Source: Pseudomonas parasichuanensis (GTDB lineage Bacteria; Pseudomonadota; Gammaproteobacteria; Pseudomonadales; Pseudomonadaceae). From it: a DNA stretch of 64,000 nt. The notes beneath the pieces are model-generated. The model did not search any database, was not told where the DNA came from, and saw only the letters and a list, made by a program, of their open reading frames with translations. Numbering within the stretch: position 1 is the first letter of the stretch; each line of letters starts with the position of its first letter. The position numbers were made by a program, and so were the translations under genes. Location of the stretch: contig NZ_BQHO01000001.1 in the NCBI RefSeq assembly GCF_021601385.1, positions 286,548-350,547 on the forward strand. Direction: 5' to 3'. Below, in pieces: positions 16,933-25,502 of the stretch.

Positions 16933-17068
16933 TGGTTTCTTGGTTTCTTGGTTTCTTGGTTTCTTGGCTGCTTAGTTGCTTAGTTGCTTAGTTGCTTAGT
17001 TGCTTAGTTGCTTAGTTGCTTGGTTGCTTGGTTGCTTGGTTGCTTGGTTGCTTGGTTGCTTGGTTGTG
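16933..17068. repeat. Octamer tandem repeat (17 units)
   Basis: Seventeen contiguous eight-base units in blocks: four TGGTTTCT, one TGGCTGCT, six TAGTTGCT, five TGGTTGCT and one TGGTTGTG. Variant units are grouped rather than mixed, as expected from expansion by slipped-strand replication. There is no open reading frame of interest across it. It marks the left edge of a gene-free repeat island. Confidence 0.9.
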
Positions 17069-17079
17069 TTGGTTTTTAT

Positions 17080-17370
17080 AGTTGTATGCGCATTCATTTG
17101 TGATATCGACGCGAAGTCACCTTTCCGCCCTTACGGCGGCTTACTTTGGTCTTGGCCAAAGTAAGCAAAGCCGCTCGCTCCCATCATACGGCCCCTACGC
17201 TGCGCTTCGGGGTCCCTTCGCTCCGGCGTCCTCCGGGCCCGCGCGGCCTCCGACTTGCTGCGCAAGTCTACATCTCGCGCCTTCGGCTGCGCCGAAGGGT
17301 GCTGCGCACCAGGGCCCTCCAGACGCCTGCGCTCAGCCTCCTGAAGTCGCGAAGTTAGGGGCGGCGCCTG
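17080..17370. repeat. Left arm of a long inverted repeat
   Basis: From about 17087 the sequence contains ATGCGCATTC, TCACCTTTCCGCCCTTACGG, TTACTTTGGTC, GGCCAAAGTAA and TCGCTCCCATCATACGGCCC. The same elements occur in reverse complement at 17630-17810. This family of intergenic repeat is, from memory, common in Pseudomonas. Small frames across it read as low-complexity peptides and are not considered genes. Confidence 0.75.
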
Positions 17371-17417
17371 GGCTGGCGTTAGCTGTCGCTAGTTGGATTA
17401 AGTGGGAACTCAGGATT

Positions 17418-17508
17418 GCAATCGCTGGCAAGCCAGCTCCCACAGGTTTGAGCGAAACTTTCAGACTTTCGCGGTACCTGTGGGAGCCGGCTTGCCGGCG
17501 ATAGGGCC
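17418..17508. repeat. REP pair (GGCAAGCC type)
   Basis: Left arm ATCGCTGGCAAGCCAGCTCC and right arm GGAGCCGGCTTGCCGGCGAT face each other across about 45 bases. The pair lies between the two long inverted arms of the island. Confidence 0.75.
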
Positions 17509-17629
17509 CAATCAAACAACACATCAACAGCAGTCAAACCTAGATCGCAACATCACTGCTCTTGATCTGCTCTTGATCTGCTCTTGATCTGTTTTTGCTT
17601 TTGCTTCTAAGCGCGCGATAGTCCAGGCA

Positions 17630-17815
17630 GCACAAATTGCGACTTCAGGAGGCCGAGCGGAAGGCGCCGGAGTCGAGGGGACCCCGGAGCGCAGCGCAGG
17701 GGCCGTATGATGGGAGCGAACGGCTTTGGTTACTTTGGCCACGACCAAAGTAACCCGCCGTAAGGGCGGAAAGGTGACTATAAGTCGCCATCACCGCCGA
17801 ATGCGCATGCATCTA
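17630..17815. repeat. Right arm of the long inverted repeat
   Basis: Reverse-complement counterpart of the left arm: GGGGCCGTATGATGGGAGCG, TTACTTTGGCC, ACCAAAGTAA, CCGTAAGGGCGGAAAGGTGA and GAATGCGCAT are all visible. It differs from the left arm at scattered positions, so it is an old or non-homogenised copy. Confidence 0.75.
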
Positions 17816-17835
17816 CCAAAACAAACACACTGAGA

Positions 17836-17901
17836 GCCGAAGCCGAAGCCGAAGCCGAAGCCGAAGCCGAAGCCGAAGCCGAAGCCGAAGCCGAACCCGA
17901 A
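17836..17901. repeat. Hexamer tandem repeat GCCGAA
   Basis: Ten perfect GCCGAA units (17836-17895) and one CCCGAA unit. It ends just five bases before the stop codon of the LysR gene and marks the right edge of the repeat island. Confidence 0.9.
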
Positions 17902-17905
17902 AACC

Positions 17906-18775
17906 TCAAACCCCCTCCCGAACCATCTCCAAAAACGTAGCCACCACCCGCCGCGTCCGCTGCTCACTCAAACACACCAGCGTCTCCGTCAAATGCCGCT
18001 GACAATCAACAATCGGCAACGCACACACCCGCGCATCAGCCCCAAACTCCGCCGCCGAAACCACCCCAACCCCAATCCCCACCACCACCGCCTCCCGCGC
18101 CGCCTCCCGGCCTTCCACTTGAATAGCCGAGCGAATCCGCAACCCCGCCCGCTGCATTTCCTCCTCCAGCGTCTGGCGCGTCACCGACCCCGGCTCACGC
18201 AGCACCAACGGCGTGTCATCCAGGTCCGCCAAGCTGATCGCCCCCCGGCTGGCCCAGGGATGCTGGTGCGAGACGAACGCCACCATCGGGTCACGCCGCA
18301 TCGGCACGCAAAACAGCCGCTCATCGTCGACATCGCGCCCCAGCAGTGCCAGGTCGGCCTGGTAGCTGAACAGCCGCGCCAGCGACTCGTCGGTATTGCC
18401 TGTCTCGATCTTTACCTGGATCCCCGGGTAACGCTGGCAAAAGCGGGCGATCTGCGGCAACACATGCACAGGCGCATCCACCGCCAGGGTCAGGCTGCCG
18501 GTGTGCAGCGCGCGTGAGTCCTGCAGCAACTCAACGGCCTCTGCCTCGCAGGCGAACAGGCGCTGAGTCACCCCCAGCAGGCGCTCGCCCAGGTCGGTCA
18601 GCTGCACCGAACGCTTGTTGCGCTGGAACAGCAGCACACCAAAACGCTCCTCCAACTTGCGCACCTGGTCAGACACCGCCGGTTGGGTCAGGAACAGCTT
18701 CTGCGCCGCGCGGGTGAAGCTGCCTTGTTCGGCAACCGCATGAAAGGCTTTGAGTTGAGCGTGGGAAACCGACAT
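17906..18775 (-). CDS. LysR-family regulator, possibly aminophosphonate-linked
   Basis: A 289-residue LysR protein with a clean helix-turn-helix (SFTRAAQKLFLTQPAVSDQV) and a conserved effector domain (TGNTDESLARLFSYQADLAL, LVLREPGSVTRQTLEEEM). The sequence resembles, from memory, the LysR proteins found beside 2-aminoethylphosphonate genes in pseudomonads. It is divergent from the OPA transporter and FAD oxidoreductase beginning at 19040, with 264 bases between, and is the likely regulator of that pair. phnW and phnX themselves are not in the window. Confidence 0.85.
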   Translation of the reverse strand: MSVSHAQLKAFHAVAEQGSFTRAAQKLFLTQPAVSDQVRKLEERFGVLLFQRNKRSVQLTDLGERLLGVTQRLFACEAEAVELLQDSRALHTGSLTLAVDAPVHVLPQIARFCQRYPGIQVKIETGNTDESLARLFSYQADLALLGRDVDDERLFCVPMRRDPMVAFVSHQHPWASRGAISLADLDDTPLVLREPGSVTRQTLEEEMQRAGLRIRSAIQVEGREAAREAVVVGIGVGVVSAAEFGADARVCALPIVDCQRHLTETLVCLSEQRTRRVVATFLEMVREGV

Positions 18776-19039
18776 CGAACACTCCGCTTACAAGCTGGGC
18801 TTATTTTTGAAATACGATAAATCGATTTTATTTATCAGTCAGCAGCTGTTTCCATGTGTTTCAACCCGACGCCATCGCCACAAGCGGTGGCCCCGGGCCA
18901 TGGCTTCGCCCCGGTCACGCCAGACCGCCGCCGCCATCTGACCAAGTGACGTCCCTCCGTCACGCAGTGCGCACCACAACAACAAGACAGGCGTTTCTTC
19001 ACATTCTGCCGGCACACTCAAGCAAGAGGTCAGAGTCAA

Positions 19040-20356
19040 ATGAATCAATCCCTGGGCGCCATCAAGCGTTGGCGCATGCAGATCTTCGCGATCACCTGGC
19101 TGGCCTACGCCGCCTTCTACTTCACCCGCAAAGCGTTCTCGGTGGCCAAGCTCGGCATCGGCGAAGACCCGACGTTCATGCTCGACAAGGCCGCCATGGC
19201 CAACCTCGACGCCATCTACCTGGCCGCCTACGCCGTGGGCCAGTTCACCTGGGGCATGCTCGCCGACCGCTTCGGGCCGCGTGTGGTGGTACTCGGTGGG
19301 CTGCTGATCTCGGCAGCCGCGGCAGTGGTGATGGGCAGCTACGCGACCTTCCCGATCTTCGCCACCTGCATGCTGATCCAGGGCCTGGCGCAGTCCACCG
19401 GCTGGGCCGGGCTGTGCAAGAACATCGGCAGTTTCTTCCCGGCCTCCCAGCGCGGGCGGGTGCTGGGGCTGTGGAGCTCGTGCTACGCCTTCGGCGGCCT
19501 GGTGGCTTCGCCGTTCGCCGGTTGGTGGGCCTACACCCTGGTCGGCACCTGGCACGCGGCATTTTTCTCCAGCGCCGTGGTGGTGGCCTTGGTGGCCGTG
19601 CTGTTCTTCATCTTCCAGCGCAACAAACCCGAAGACGTCGGCCTGCCGGCGGTCGAGCCAGAGCCGCAAAGCATGGCGCCAGGGGGCAACCTGTGCAGCG
19701 TCTGGGCGCCGCTGCGCGAGATCCTGCGCAACCGCACCGTGCTCACCCTGGGCCTGGCCTACTTCATGTTGAAGCCGGCGCGCTACGCCATCCTGCTGTG
19801 GGGCCCGGTGATCGTCTTCGAACAGATGCCCTCGGTGGGCAAGGTCGGCGCGGCGATCATCCCCACCGCCTTCGAGCTGGCCGGGCTGCTTGGCCCGATC
19901 ATCATCGGCCTGGCCTCGGACAAACTGTTCGGCGCCCGGCGCATGCCGGCCTGCGTGATCAGCCTGCTGCTGCTGACCATGGCCCTGGCCGGCTTCATGG
20001 CGGCCATGCACAGCGGCAGCGTGGTGCTGGTGGTGGCCCTGCTGTTCGTCATGGGCCTGACCCTGTACGGCCCCGACTCGATGATCAGCGGCGCGGCAGC
20101 CATCGACTTCGGCACCGCCAAGGCCGGTGCCACCGCGGCAGGCTTCGTCAACGGTTGCGGTTCGGTGGGCGCGGTGCTCGGCGGCCTGCTGCCGGGGTAT
20201 TTCGACAGCGTCACGGTGTTCATCGTCTTTGCCGGCACCGCGCTGTTCTCCGCCCTGGTGCTGATCCCGCACTGGAACAGCCGCCCGGCCAGCGCCACTG
20301 CGGCCAATGACGTGGCCCCCAACACCAGCATGGCGATCAAGCCACTGCGTACTTGA
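19040..20356 (+). CDS. MFS transporter, organophosphate:phosphate antiporter (OPA) family
   Basis: A 438-residue twelve-segment transporter of the GlpT/UhpT-like OPA family. Family traits visible are WLAYAAFYFTRKAFSVAK in segment 1, AAYAVGQFTWGMLADRFGPR in the loop 2-3 region, and QGLAQSTGWAGLCKNIGSFF. The arginine in YFTRK corresponds to the substrate phosphate-binding arginine of GlpT, so a phosphorylated or phosphonated solute is plausible. It is followed 14 bases later by a FAD amine oxidase, suggesting the import of an aminophosphonate or similar amine-bearing substrate (inference). Confidence 0.85.
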   Translation: MNQSLGAIKRWRMQIFAITWLAYAAFYFTRKAFSVAKLGIGEDPTFMLDKAAMANLDAIYLAAYAVGQFTWGMLADRFGPRVVVLGGLLISAAAAVVMGSYATFPIFATCMLIQGLAQSTGWAGLCKNIGSFFPASQRGRVLGLWSSCYAFGGLVASPFAGWWAYTLVGTWHAAFFSSAVVVALVAVLFFIFQRNKPEDVGLPAVEPEPQSMAPGGNLCSVWAPLREILRNRTVLTLGLAYFMLKPARYAILLWGPVIVFEQMPSVGKVGAAIIPTAFELAGLLGPIIIGLASDKLFGARRMPACVISLLLLTMALAGFMAAMHSGSVVLVVALLFVMGLTLYGPDSMISGAAAIDFGTAKAGATAAGFVNGCGSVGAVLGGLLPGYFDSVTVFIVFAGTALFSALVLIPHWNSRPASATAANDVAPNTSMAIKPLRT

Positions 20357-20370
20357 AGGAAAGCGAAGCG

Positions 20371-21762
20371 ATGAGACCGTTCTGGCTGCAACAGGCGCTG
20401 GACCAGGAAGACGAGGCCCTATGCCCAGCCTTGCAGGGCGACGCACGCTGCGACGTGTGCATCGTCGGCGGCGGCTACACCGGGCTGTGGACCGCGTTGA
20501 TGATCAAGGAGCAGGCGCCGCAGCTGGATGTGATGCTGATCGAGGCGGATATCTGCGGTGCCGGGGCCAGTGGTCGCAACGGTGGCTGTGCGCTGTCCTG
20601 GTCGGCCAAGTACTTCACCCTGGAGCGGTTGTTCGGGGTGCAGGAGGCGGTGCGCCTGGTCAGCGAGTCGGAACGCAGCATCGCAGCCATCGGCGCGTTC
20701 TGCGCCGACAACGGCATCCGCTGCGATTTCCGCATGGACGGCACCCTGTACACCGCCACCAACCGGGCCCAGCTCGGTGGCACCGACGCGGTGATCGCGG
20801 CGCTGGAACGGCGCGGTATCAACTCGTTCCAGCGCCTCGGGCTTGCACAGTTGCAACGCCTGGCGGGCTCCGAGCGCCACCTGGAGGGCTGGTACTCACC
20901 GGCCGCCGCCACCGTGCAGCCCGGGCGGCTGGTGCGCGGCTTGCGCCGGGTCGCCCTGCAGCGCGGCGTGCGCATCCACGAAGGCACGGCGATGACCGGG
21001 CTGGAGCATGGGGCGCCGGCGCAGGTGCGTACCCGCGCCGGCACCATCCGTGCCGACCGCGTGGTGCTGGGCCTCAACGCCTGGATGGCGAGGGCCTTCC
21101 CGCAGTTCGAGCGCAGCGTGGCGATCGTTTCCAGCGACATGGTGATCACCGAGCCGTGCCCGGAACTGTTGCGCCAGATTGGCCTGGACAGCGGCGTCAG
21201 CGTGCTCGACTCACGGATCTTCGTGCACTACTACCACAACACCTCCGATGGTCGGCTGATGCTCGGCAAGGGCGGCAATACCTTCGCCTATGGCGGGCGC
21301 ATGCTGCCGGTGTTCGACCAGCCATCGCCGTACCAGCCGCTGCTGCGCGAAAGCCTGGCCGATTTCTTCCCGGCCCTGGCCGAGGTGCCGCTGGCGGCGA
21401 GCTGGAACGGGCCGTCCGACCGCTCTGTCACCGGTCTGCCGTTCTTTGGCCGGCTCGATGGGCAGGGCAATGTGTTCTATGGCTTTGGCTATTCGGGCAG
21501 CGGGGTAGGGCCGTGCCACATGGGCGGGCAGATTCTCTCGTCCCTGGCCCTGGGCCTGGACAACCCCTGGACCCGCTCGCCGTTGATCAAGGGGCCGCTG
21601 GGGCAGTTCCCGCCGGAGCCGATTCGCTACCTCGGCTCGCTGATGGTGCGCAATGCCATCCGGCGCAAGGAGCACGCCGAGGATCGCGGCGCCAGGCCGC
21701 GGCGGCTGGATGTGCGGCTGGCCAAGTTCGCGGCGGCGGCGGGCAAGGCCGACAAGGGCTGA
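20371..21762 (+). CDS. FAD-dependent amine oxidoreductase (DAO family)
   Basis: A 463-residue flavoprotein with an N-terminal Rossmann motif (CDVCIVGGGYTGLWTALM), the acidic end of the second strand (LIEADICGAGASGRNGG), and a C-terminal FAD closing motif (YGFGYSGSGVGPCHMGGQ). This is the D-amino-acid-oxidase fold of the gamma-glutamylputrescine oxidase type, which oxidises primary or secondary amines to aldehydes. The ATG at 20371 is preferred over 20353 because GAAGGA precedes it. Together with the OPA transporter and the LysR regulator it resembles PbfD-type enzymes, which oxidise N-alkylated 2-aminoethylphosphonate; other amines are possible. Confidence 0.83.
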   Translation: MRPFWLQQALDQEDEALCPALQGDARCDVCIVGGGYTGLWTALMIKEQAPQLDVMLIEADICGAGASGRNGGCALSWSAKYFTLERLFGVQEAVRLVSESERSIAAIGAFCADNGIRCDFRMDGTLYTATNRAQLGGTDAVIAALERRGINSFQRLGLAQLQRLAGSERHLEGWYSPAAATVQPGRLVRGLRRVALQRGVRIHEGTAMTGLEHGAPAQVRTRAGTIRADRVVLGLNAWMARAFPQFERSVAIVSSDMVITEPCPELLRQIGLDSGVSVLDSRIFVHYYHNTSDGRLMLGKGGNTFAYGGRMLPVFDQPSPYQPLLRESLADFFPALAEVPLAASWNGPSDRSVTGLPFFGRLDGQGNVFYGFGYSGSGVGPCHMGGQILSSLALGLDNPWTRSPLIKGPLGQFPPEPIRYLGSLMVRNAIRRKEHAEDRGARPRRLDVRLAKFAAAAGKADKG

Positions 21763-21875
21763 CCCGCGAAGAAGCTGATGCGATTTCTTGTCGATCACCC
21801 GCCCGAGGGCGTATAAACTCTCCCCACTTTTGGCCGGTCGCTTCCTGAACCGGCCCTTGAAACAAGAGAGTTGAA

Positions 21876-22586
21876 ATGGGCGCACAGTGGAAAGCCAAGC
21901 ATAGAGAGACCGCGGCCAACGCCAAGGGCAAGATCATGGGCAAGCTGGCCAAGGAGATCCAGATCGCCGCCAAATCCGGCGCCGACCCGGACATGAACCC
22001 GCGCCTGCGCCTGGCCATCGTCCAGGCCAAGAAAGCCTCGATGACCCGTGAAACCCTCGAACGCGCGATCAAGAAAGGCGCCGGCCTGGACGGCGAGGCC
22101 GTGCAGTACCACGCGGTCAGCTACGAAGGCTTCGCCCCGCACCAGGTGCCGTTGATCGTCGAGTGCCTGACCGACAACGTCAACCGTACCGTGGCCCAGA
22201 TCCGCGTGCTGTTCCGCAAGGGCCAGCTGGGTGCCAGCGGCTCGGTGGCCTGGGACTTCAACCACGTCGGCCTGATCGAGGCCACCCCGGAAGGCGACGC
22301 CGATCCGGAAATGGCCGCCATCGAAGCCGGCGCCCAGGATTTTGAAGAAGGCGAGGAAGAGGGTTCGACCCTGTTCATCACCGATACCACCGACCTCGAC
22401 GCCGTGCAAAAGGCCCTGCCTGAGCAAGGCTTCACCGTCACCTCGGCGAAGATCGGCTACACCCCGAAGAACCCGGTAAGCGCCGCCAGCCTGAGCGCCG
22501 AAGCGCTGGCCGAGGTTGAAGCGTTCCTCGAAGCGATCGACGAGAACGAAGACGTGCAGAACGTCTATGTCGGCCTGACCGAGTAA
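21876..22586 (+). CDS. YebC/PmpR-family protein
   Basis: A 236-residue member of the YebC family (TIGR01033). It opens [19 protein letters not shown], has the central [23 protein letters not shown] block and a very acidic C-terminal region ([17 protein letters not shown]). Some family members were described as transcription regulators (PmpR) and, more recently, as factors that relieve ribosome stalling. The start [11 protein letters not shown] differs from the canonical ruvC-linked YebC start (MAGHSKW), so this is probably the second, paralogous copy. It stands alone; no ruvA/B/C genes are adjacent. Confidence 0.9.
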   Translation: MGAQWKAKHRETAANAKGKIMGKLAKEIQIAAKSGADPDMNPRLRLAIVQAKKASMTRETLERAIKKGAGLDGEAVQYHAVSYEGFAPHQVPLIVECLTDNVNRTVAQIRVLFRKGQLGASGSVAWDFNHVGLIEATPEGDADPEMAAIEAGAQDFEEGEEEGSTLFITDTTDLDAVQKALPEQGFTVTSAKIGYTPKNPVSAASLSAEALAEVEAFLEAIDENEDVQNVYVGLTE

Positions 22587-22601
22587 CCCTGGGGCCGTGT
22601 G

Positions 22602-22693
22602 CGGCCCTATCGCCGGCAAGCCGCGCCGGCGAACCGCGGCTCCCACAGGAAAGTGCAAGACCCTGTGGGAGCCGGCTTGCCGGCGATAGGGCC
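22602..22693. repeat. REP pair (CCGGCAAGCC type)
   Basis: The left arm begins GGCCCTATCGCCGGCAAGCC and the right arm is its complement, with a 13-base extra stretch interrupting the left arm. It lies between the yebC-like gene and the LysR gene. Confidence 0.8.
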
Positions 22694-22719
22694 AACGCCT
22701 TCAATAACAGGCCACCTGC

Positions 22720-23664
22720 ATGCACCCCACCTTCGCCTCCCTCAGCCTCGCCCACCTGCGCACTCTCGACTGCCTTTTGCAGCTGAAAAACCTCAGCCAT
22801 GCCGCCGAGCGCCTGGGCTGCAGCCAGCCCGCACTGAGCCGCCAGTTGGCCCACCTGCGCGAAGCCTTCGACGACCCACTGCTGGTGCGCCAGGGCCGTG
22901 GCTACGTGCTCAGCGAGCACGCCGAGGCACTGGTGGAACCGCTGCGCCAGGTGCTTGAAGAACTCAATGCCCTGCGCCAACCGGCGGCCTTCGACCCGGC
23001 CCGCTGCGAACGGCGCTTCTGCCTGGCGGCCTCGGACTACGTGGCCGAACACATGCTGCCGCAGCTGGTGGCGGCGCTTGAGCATGAGGCCCCGGGGGTG
23101 TCGCTGGAGTACCGCACCTGGCAGGCCGGGCAATATGCCTTGCTCGCCAGTGGCGAGATCGACCTGGCCACCACGCTGTTCGACGAATCGCCGCCCAACC
23201 TGCACGGCCGCCTGCTGGGCGAGGACCGCGCGGTGTGCCTGATGCGCCATGATCACCCGCTTACCGCCCAGGCCGAACTGAATCAGGACGACTACCTGGC
23301 CTGTAAGCACGTGCGGGTGTCCGGCGGCGGCGACAAGGACAGCTTCATCGACCGCCACCTGCGCACCCAGGGCCTGCAGCGGCGGGTCAGCCTGGAAGTG
23401 CCGTTCTTCAGTGCCATGGTGCCGGTGATCGGTAGCGGCCAGGCGCTGGCCACGGTGCCCGAGCATATCGCCCGCCAGCTGGCCCGCCTGCATGGGCTGG
23501 CCTGGCGACCGCTGGGCTTCGTCGAACATACCCAGCGCTACTGGGTGGTGTGGCACCAGCGCCTGCAGGCCTCGGCCGAGCATCGCTGGCTGCGCAACCG
23601 GGTGTTCGAGCTGTGGCGCCAGTCGCAGTTCGGCGTGCAGGGCGGGCATGCGCCTTTGCCATAG
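22720..23664 (+). CDS. LysR-family transcriptional regulator
   Basis: A 314-residue LysR protein with helix-turn-helix NLSHAAERLGCSQPALSRQL and FDDPLLVRQGRGYVLSEHA, followed by an effector domain. It belongs to the NodD/LeuO-like branch judged by the LxxLREAFDDPLLVR pattern. It lies directly upstream of the L-DOPA decarboxylase gene on the same strand, separated by a REP pair, and probably regulates it (inference). Confidence 0.85.
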   Translation: MHPTFASLSLAHLRTLDCLLQLKNLSHAAERLGCSQPALSRQLAHLREAFDDPLLVRQGRGYVLSEHAEALVEPLRQVLEELNALRQPAAFDPARCERRFCLAASDYVAEHMLPQLVAALEHEAPGVSLEYRTWQAGQYALLASGEIDLATTLFDESPPNLHGRLLGEDRAVCLMRHDHPLTAQAELNQDDYLACKHVRVSGGGDKDSFIDRHLRTQGLQRRVSLEVPFFSAMVPVIGSGQALATVPEHIARQLARLHGLAWRPLGFVEHTQRYWVVWHQRLQASAEHRWLRNRVFELWRQSQFGVQGGHAPLP

Positions 23665-23735
23665 GAGCTATGCGCGAAGCGGGGTTATTCGTGAGGCTAT
23701 GGCGGCCTAGACTGATCGGCATTGTGTTGTCTGCG

Positions 23736-23815
23736 CCGGCCTCATCGCTGGCAAGCCAGCTCCCACAGGGCTCGAGCCGATACCTGTGGGAGCTGGCTTG
23801 CCAGCGATGAGGCCG
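23736..23815. repeat. REP pair (GGCAAGCC type)
   Basis: CCGGCCTCATCGCTGGCAAG and its complement flank a short loop. It ends about 25 bases before the Shine-Dalgarno sequence of the decarboxylase gene, so its hairpin could influence transcription into that gene. Confidence 0.8.
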
Positions 23816-23853
23816 GAACAGGCAGCCAAAGCCAGCAACCAAGGAGCCCGCCA

Positions 23854-25266
23854 GTGACCCCCGAACAATTCCGCCAACACGGCCACCAACTGATCGACCT
23901 GATCGCCGACTACCGCCAGACCGTCGCCGAACGCCCGGTGATGGCCCAGGTCGAGCCCGGCTACCTCAAGGCCGCCTTGCCCGGCGCCGCGCCGCAGCAG
24001 GCCGAGCCCTTCGACGCCATCCTCAAGGACGTCGACCAACTGTTGATGCCCGGCCTGTCCCACTGGCAGCACCCGGACTTCTACGGCTACTTCCCCTCCA
24101 ACGGCACCCTGTCGTCGGTGCTGGGTGACTTCCTCAGCACCGGCCTGGGCGTGCTCGGCCTGTCCTGGCAATCCAGCCCGGCCCTGAGCGAGCTGGAAGA
24201 AACCACCCTGGACTGGCTGCGCCAGCTGCTGGGGCTGTCCGGCCAGTGGAGCGGGGTGATCCAGGACACCGCCTCCACCAGCACCCTGGTAGCGCTGATC
24301 TGTGCCCGCGAACGTGCCACCGACCACGCCCAGGTGCATGGCGGCCTGCAGGCCCAGGCCAAGCCATTGATCGTCTATGTCAGCGCCCACGCCCACAGTT
24401 CGGTGGACAAGGCCGCGCTGCTGGCCGGTTTCGGCCGCGACAACATCCGCCTGATCGCCACCGACGAACAGTTCGCCATGCGCCCCGAGGCGCTGCGCGA
24501 AGCCATCGAACAAGACCTCGCCGCCGGCAACCAGCCCTGCGCCGTGGTCGCCACCACCGGTACTACCACCACTACGGCGCTCGACCCGCTGCGCCCGATC
24601 GGCGAGATCGCCCAGGCCAACCAACTGTGGCTGCATGTCGACTCGGCGATGGCCGGCTCGGCGATGATCCTCCCCGAATGCCGCTGGATGTGGGATGGCA
24701 TCGAGCTGGCCGACTCGGTGGTGGTCAACGCCCACAAGTGGCTGGGCGTGGCCTTCGACTGCTCCATCTATTACGTGCGCGATCCGCAGCACCTGATCCG
24801 GGTGATGAGCACCAACCCCAGCTACCTGCAGTCGGCGGTCGATGGCGAGGTGAAGAACCTGCGTGACTGGGGTATCCCGCTGGGCCGCCGGTTCCGCGCG
24901 CTGAAGCTGTGGTTCATGCTGCGCAGCGAAGGCGTCGAGGCCCTGCAACAACGCCTGCGCCGCGACCTGGACAATGCCCGCTGGCTGGCGGAACAGGTCG
25001 AAGCGTCGGCTGAGTGGGAACTGCTGGCGCCGGTGCAGTTGCAGACCCTGTGCATCCGCCACTGCCCCGCGGGGCTGCAAGGCGAGGCGCTGGATGCCCA
25101 TACCCGTGGCTGGGCGGACCGGTTGAACGCATCGGGCGATGCCTATGTCACCCCGGCCACCCTGAACGGCCGCTGGATGGTGCGGGTGTCGGTGGGCGCG
25201 CTGCCGACCGAGCGTGAGCATGTGCAGCGGTTGTGGACAGGTTTGCAGGCTGTTGTGAGGCGCTGA
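23854..25266 (+). CDS. L-DOPA / aromatic-L-amino-acid decarboxylase (group II PLP)
   Basis: A 470-residue group II PLP decarboxylase. Visible are the N-terminal HPDFYGYFPSNGT substrate region, LGLSWQSSPALSELEE, the cofactor stacking segment HAHSSVDKAALLAG, the LHVDSAMAGSA stretch with the PLP Asp, and NAHKWLGV with the PLP lysine. The length equals that recalled for the characterised P. putida L-DOPA decarboxylase, which makes dopamine and carbon dioxide. The start is GTG at 23854, supported by AAGGAGC seven bases upstream; a longer frame to 23722 crosses the REP pair and is rejected. The LysR gene upstream is the likely regulator. Confidence 0.88.
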   Translation: MTPEQFRQHGHQLIDLIADYRQTVAERPVMAQVEPGYLKAALPGAAPQQAEPFDAILKDVDQLLMPGLSHWQHPDFYGYFPSNGTLSSVLGDFLSTGLGVLGLSWQSSPALSELEETTLDWLRQLLGLSGQWSGVIQDTASTSTLVALICARERATDHAQVHGGLQAQAKPLIVYVSAHAHSSVDKAALLAGFGRDNIRLIATDEQFAMRPEALREAIEQDLAAGNQPCAVVATTGTTTTTALDPLRPIGEIAQANQLWLHVDSAMAGSAMILPECRWMWDGIELADSVVVNAHKWLGVAFDCSIYYVRDPQHLIRVMSTNPSYLQSAVDGEVKNLRDWGIPLGRRFRALKLWFMLRSEGVEALQQRLRRDLDNARWLAEQVEASAEWELLAPVQLQTLCIRHCPAGLQGEALDAHTRGWADRLNASGDAYVTPATLNGRWMVRVSVGALPTEREHVQRLWTGLQAVVRR

Positions 25267-25502
25267 CAAGCGCAAGATCCGATAGGCCAGGGGCCTCGCC
25301 ATCAAGATCAATACCGATTAGTCGGCGGTTTGAATGAGCAGGTCCCTAGGCCGTTGGTATGTACTACTTGAGATCACATCGTGTGATATTCGCCATCCAA
25401 ATCTCTAAGTTTTGTAGGACCTTTCTCAAGCTAATCGGCGGCTGAGAATAGACCACTTCATGTTGCTAGCGTGCGGGCTTTCATTCCCAAGGAAGCAGCA
25501 TC

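Noticed and set aside
16933-17068. Short CRISPR-like array.
   Set aside because: The units are eight bases, contiguous and without spacers, and there are no cas genes; it is a simple tandem repeat.
17082-17504. 140-residue open frame across the left repeat arm.
   Set aside because: The translation is a repeat-derived low-complexity peptide and crosses a REP arm; no start signal or domain is seen.
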